In this document: positions 5,993-6,784 of the stretch, in pieces
How positions within the stretch are numbered: the stretch's first letter is position 1
Layout: each line of letters starts with the position of its first letter
Assembly: GCA_021812865.1 (NCBI GenBank)
Contig: JAKAMP010000154.1
Coordinates: 1-6,784, forward strand
Direction: 5' to 3'
From: Bacteroidota bacterium
GTDB lineage: Bacteria; Bacteroidota; Bacteroidia; Bacteroidales; JAAYUG01
DNA length: 6,784 nt
Made by a program: the position numbers and the translations under genes
Notes under the pieces: generated by a model
What the model was told of the DNA's origin: nothing
What the model saw: the letters and a program-made list of their open reading frames with translations, nothing else
Databases searched by the model: none

Positions 5993-6784
5993 ATGCTGAA
6001 AAATTACTTCAAAATCGCCATCAGGAACCTTCTCAGGCAGAAAGGGTATACCCTGATCAACATCATCGGGCTTTCAGTTGGCATAGCCACGGCCCTGCTG
6101 ATCTTTCTTTTTGTTTATGATGAATTGCATTACGATACTTTTTTCAAGGAATCGAAAAATATTTACAGGGTATACCTGAAGGCAAACCTGGGTTCCACAG
6201 CTATAAACGGGGCATTCACACCTGCACCCATGGCTGCCGCCATGAAAGCAGACTACCCTGAGGTGAAAGTTTTAGCAAGGCTTGATCAGCAGGACAATAT
6301 GGTGGTATCGGTGGACGAAAAATATTACATGCTTGATCATGTGCTCTGGGCTGATTCAGGCTTCTTCAAAATCTTCGATTTTCCGCTGCTGAATGGCGAT
6401 CCTGCAAAGGTGCTGACCGAGCCCCGGACCATTGTACTGACCGAATCGACCGCCCGGAAAATATTTGGTGATGAAAATCCGGTGAATAAGATGATCAAAA
6501 TTGAAAATGATACATCTTATTACCGCGTGACTGCGGTGATGAAAGATCCTCCACACAACACGCATCTGGCCTTTGACATGATCCTTTCTTTTCATTCGAG
6601 ACGCGATGCCTCTTCCACCATATGGCTGAACAATTCTATGGCAACCTACATCCTGTTGCCTGAGAAATACCCTTATAAAAGGCTTGAAAAGAAATTAAAG
6701 GAGCTTGTAGTAAAAAATATCGGACCGAAGGTGAAGGAATTCATGGGTTTCACCATGGAAGAATTTATTGCCAAAGGGAATTCA
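5993..6784 (+). CDS. ABC transporter permease, FtsX/MacB type (3' end outside window)
   Basis: A paralogue of the preceding permease. The frame is open for 264 codons from ATG 5993 to the last base, so only about the first third is present. The start MLKNYFKIAIRNLLRQK and TM1 (about 21-41) align without gaps to the upstream protein; 27 of the first 48 residues are identical by my count. The periplasmic domain repeats the same landmarks: TPAPMAAAMKADYPEV, then FFKIFDFPLLNGDP, then IVLTESTARKIFGDENPVN, and a VTAVMKDPPHNTHL segment. The remaining TM helices and FtsX domains should lie beyond the window. It begins 15 bases after the upstream stop, so the two are almost certainly cotranscribed. 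They may form a heteromeric complex or be two independent transporters sharing an operon; the sequence cannot decide. No Shine-Dalgarno sequence precedes the ATG. Confidence 0.92.
   Translation, partial: MLKNYFKIAIRNLLRQKGYTLINIIGLSVGIATALLIFLFVYDELHYDTFFKESKNIYRVYLKANLGSTAINGAFTPAPMAAAMKADYPEVKVLARLDQQDNMVVSVDEKYYMLDHVLWADSGFFKIFDFPLLNGDPAKVLTEPRTIVLTESTARKIFGDENPVNKMIKIENDTSYYRVTAVMKDPPHNTHLAFDMILSFHSRRDASSTIWLNNSMATYILLPEKYPYKRLEKKLKELVVKNIGPKVKEFMGFTMEEFIAKGNS

Overview
The window reads as a piece of a Bacteroidetes (Bacteroidota) chromosome. Three things point there: an S46-family dipeptidyl-peptidase closely resembling the Porphyromonas DPP7/DPP11 enzymes, two ~800-residue FtsX/MacB-type permeases of the kind that phylum carries in tandem sets, and gene starts without Shine-Dalgarno sequences. 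All recognisable genes lie on the + strand. I found no RNA genes, CRISPR array, insertion sequence or phage gene.

Layout: (1) 2-2098, an S46 serine dipeptidyl-peptidase whose signal-peptide start lies before the window; the mature enzyme is complete, with catalytic residues His68, Asp204 and Ser630 and a Gly at the specificity position, so DPP7-like rather than DPP11-like. (2) 2226-2711, a complete ribonuclease HI with all catalytic residues. (3) 2760-3269, a small GHKL-fold protein of the SiaB kinase family, starting at TTG. (4) 3270-3562, a 293-base non-coding gap with a probable terminator, short direct repeats and a TGCC tetranucleotide tract. (5) 3563-5977, a complete 8-TM ABC transporter permease. 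(6) 5993-6784, the first 264 codons of a paralogous permease, cut by the window end.

The genes look like separate housekeeping and accessory functions rather than one pathway. The peptidase is an exported nutrient-acquisition enzyme. RNase HI and the SiaB-like protein may share a transcript (48-base gap). The two permeases (15-base gap) are very likely one operon and need an ATPase encoded elsewhere. I see no convincing new system. The points most worth a second look are the SiaB-like kinase without its usual partners, the repeat-rich region ahead of the permeases, and the specificity residue of the peptidase.
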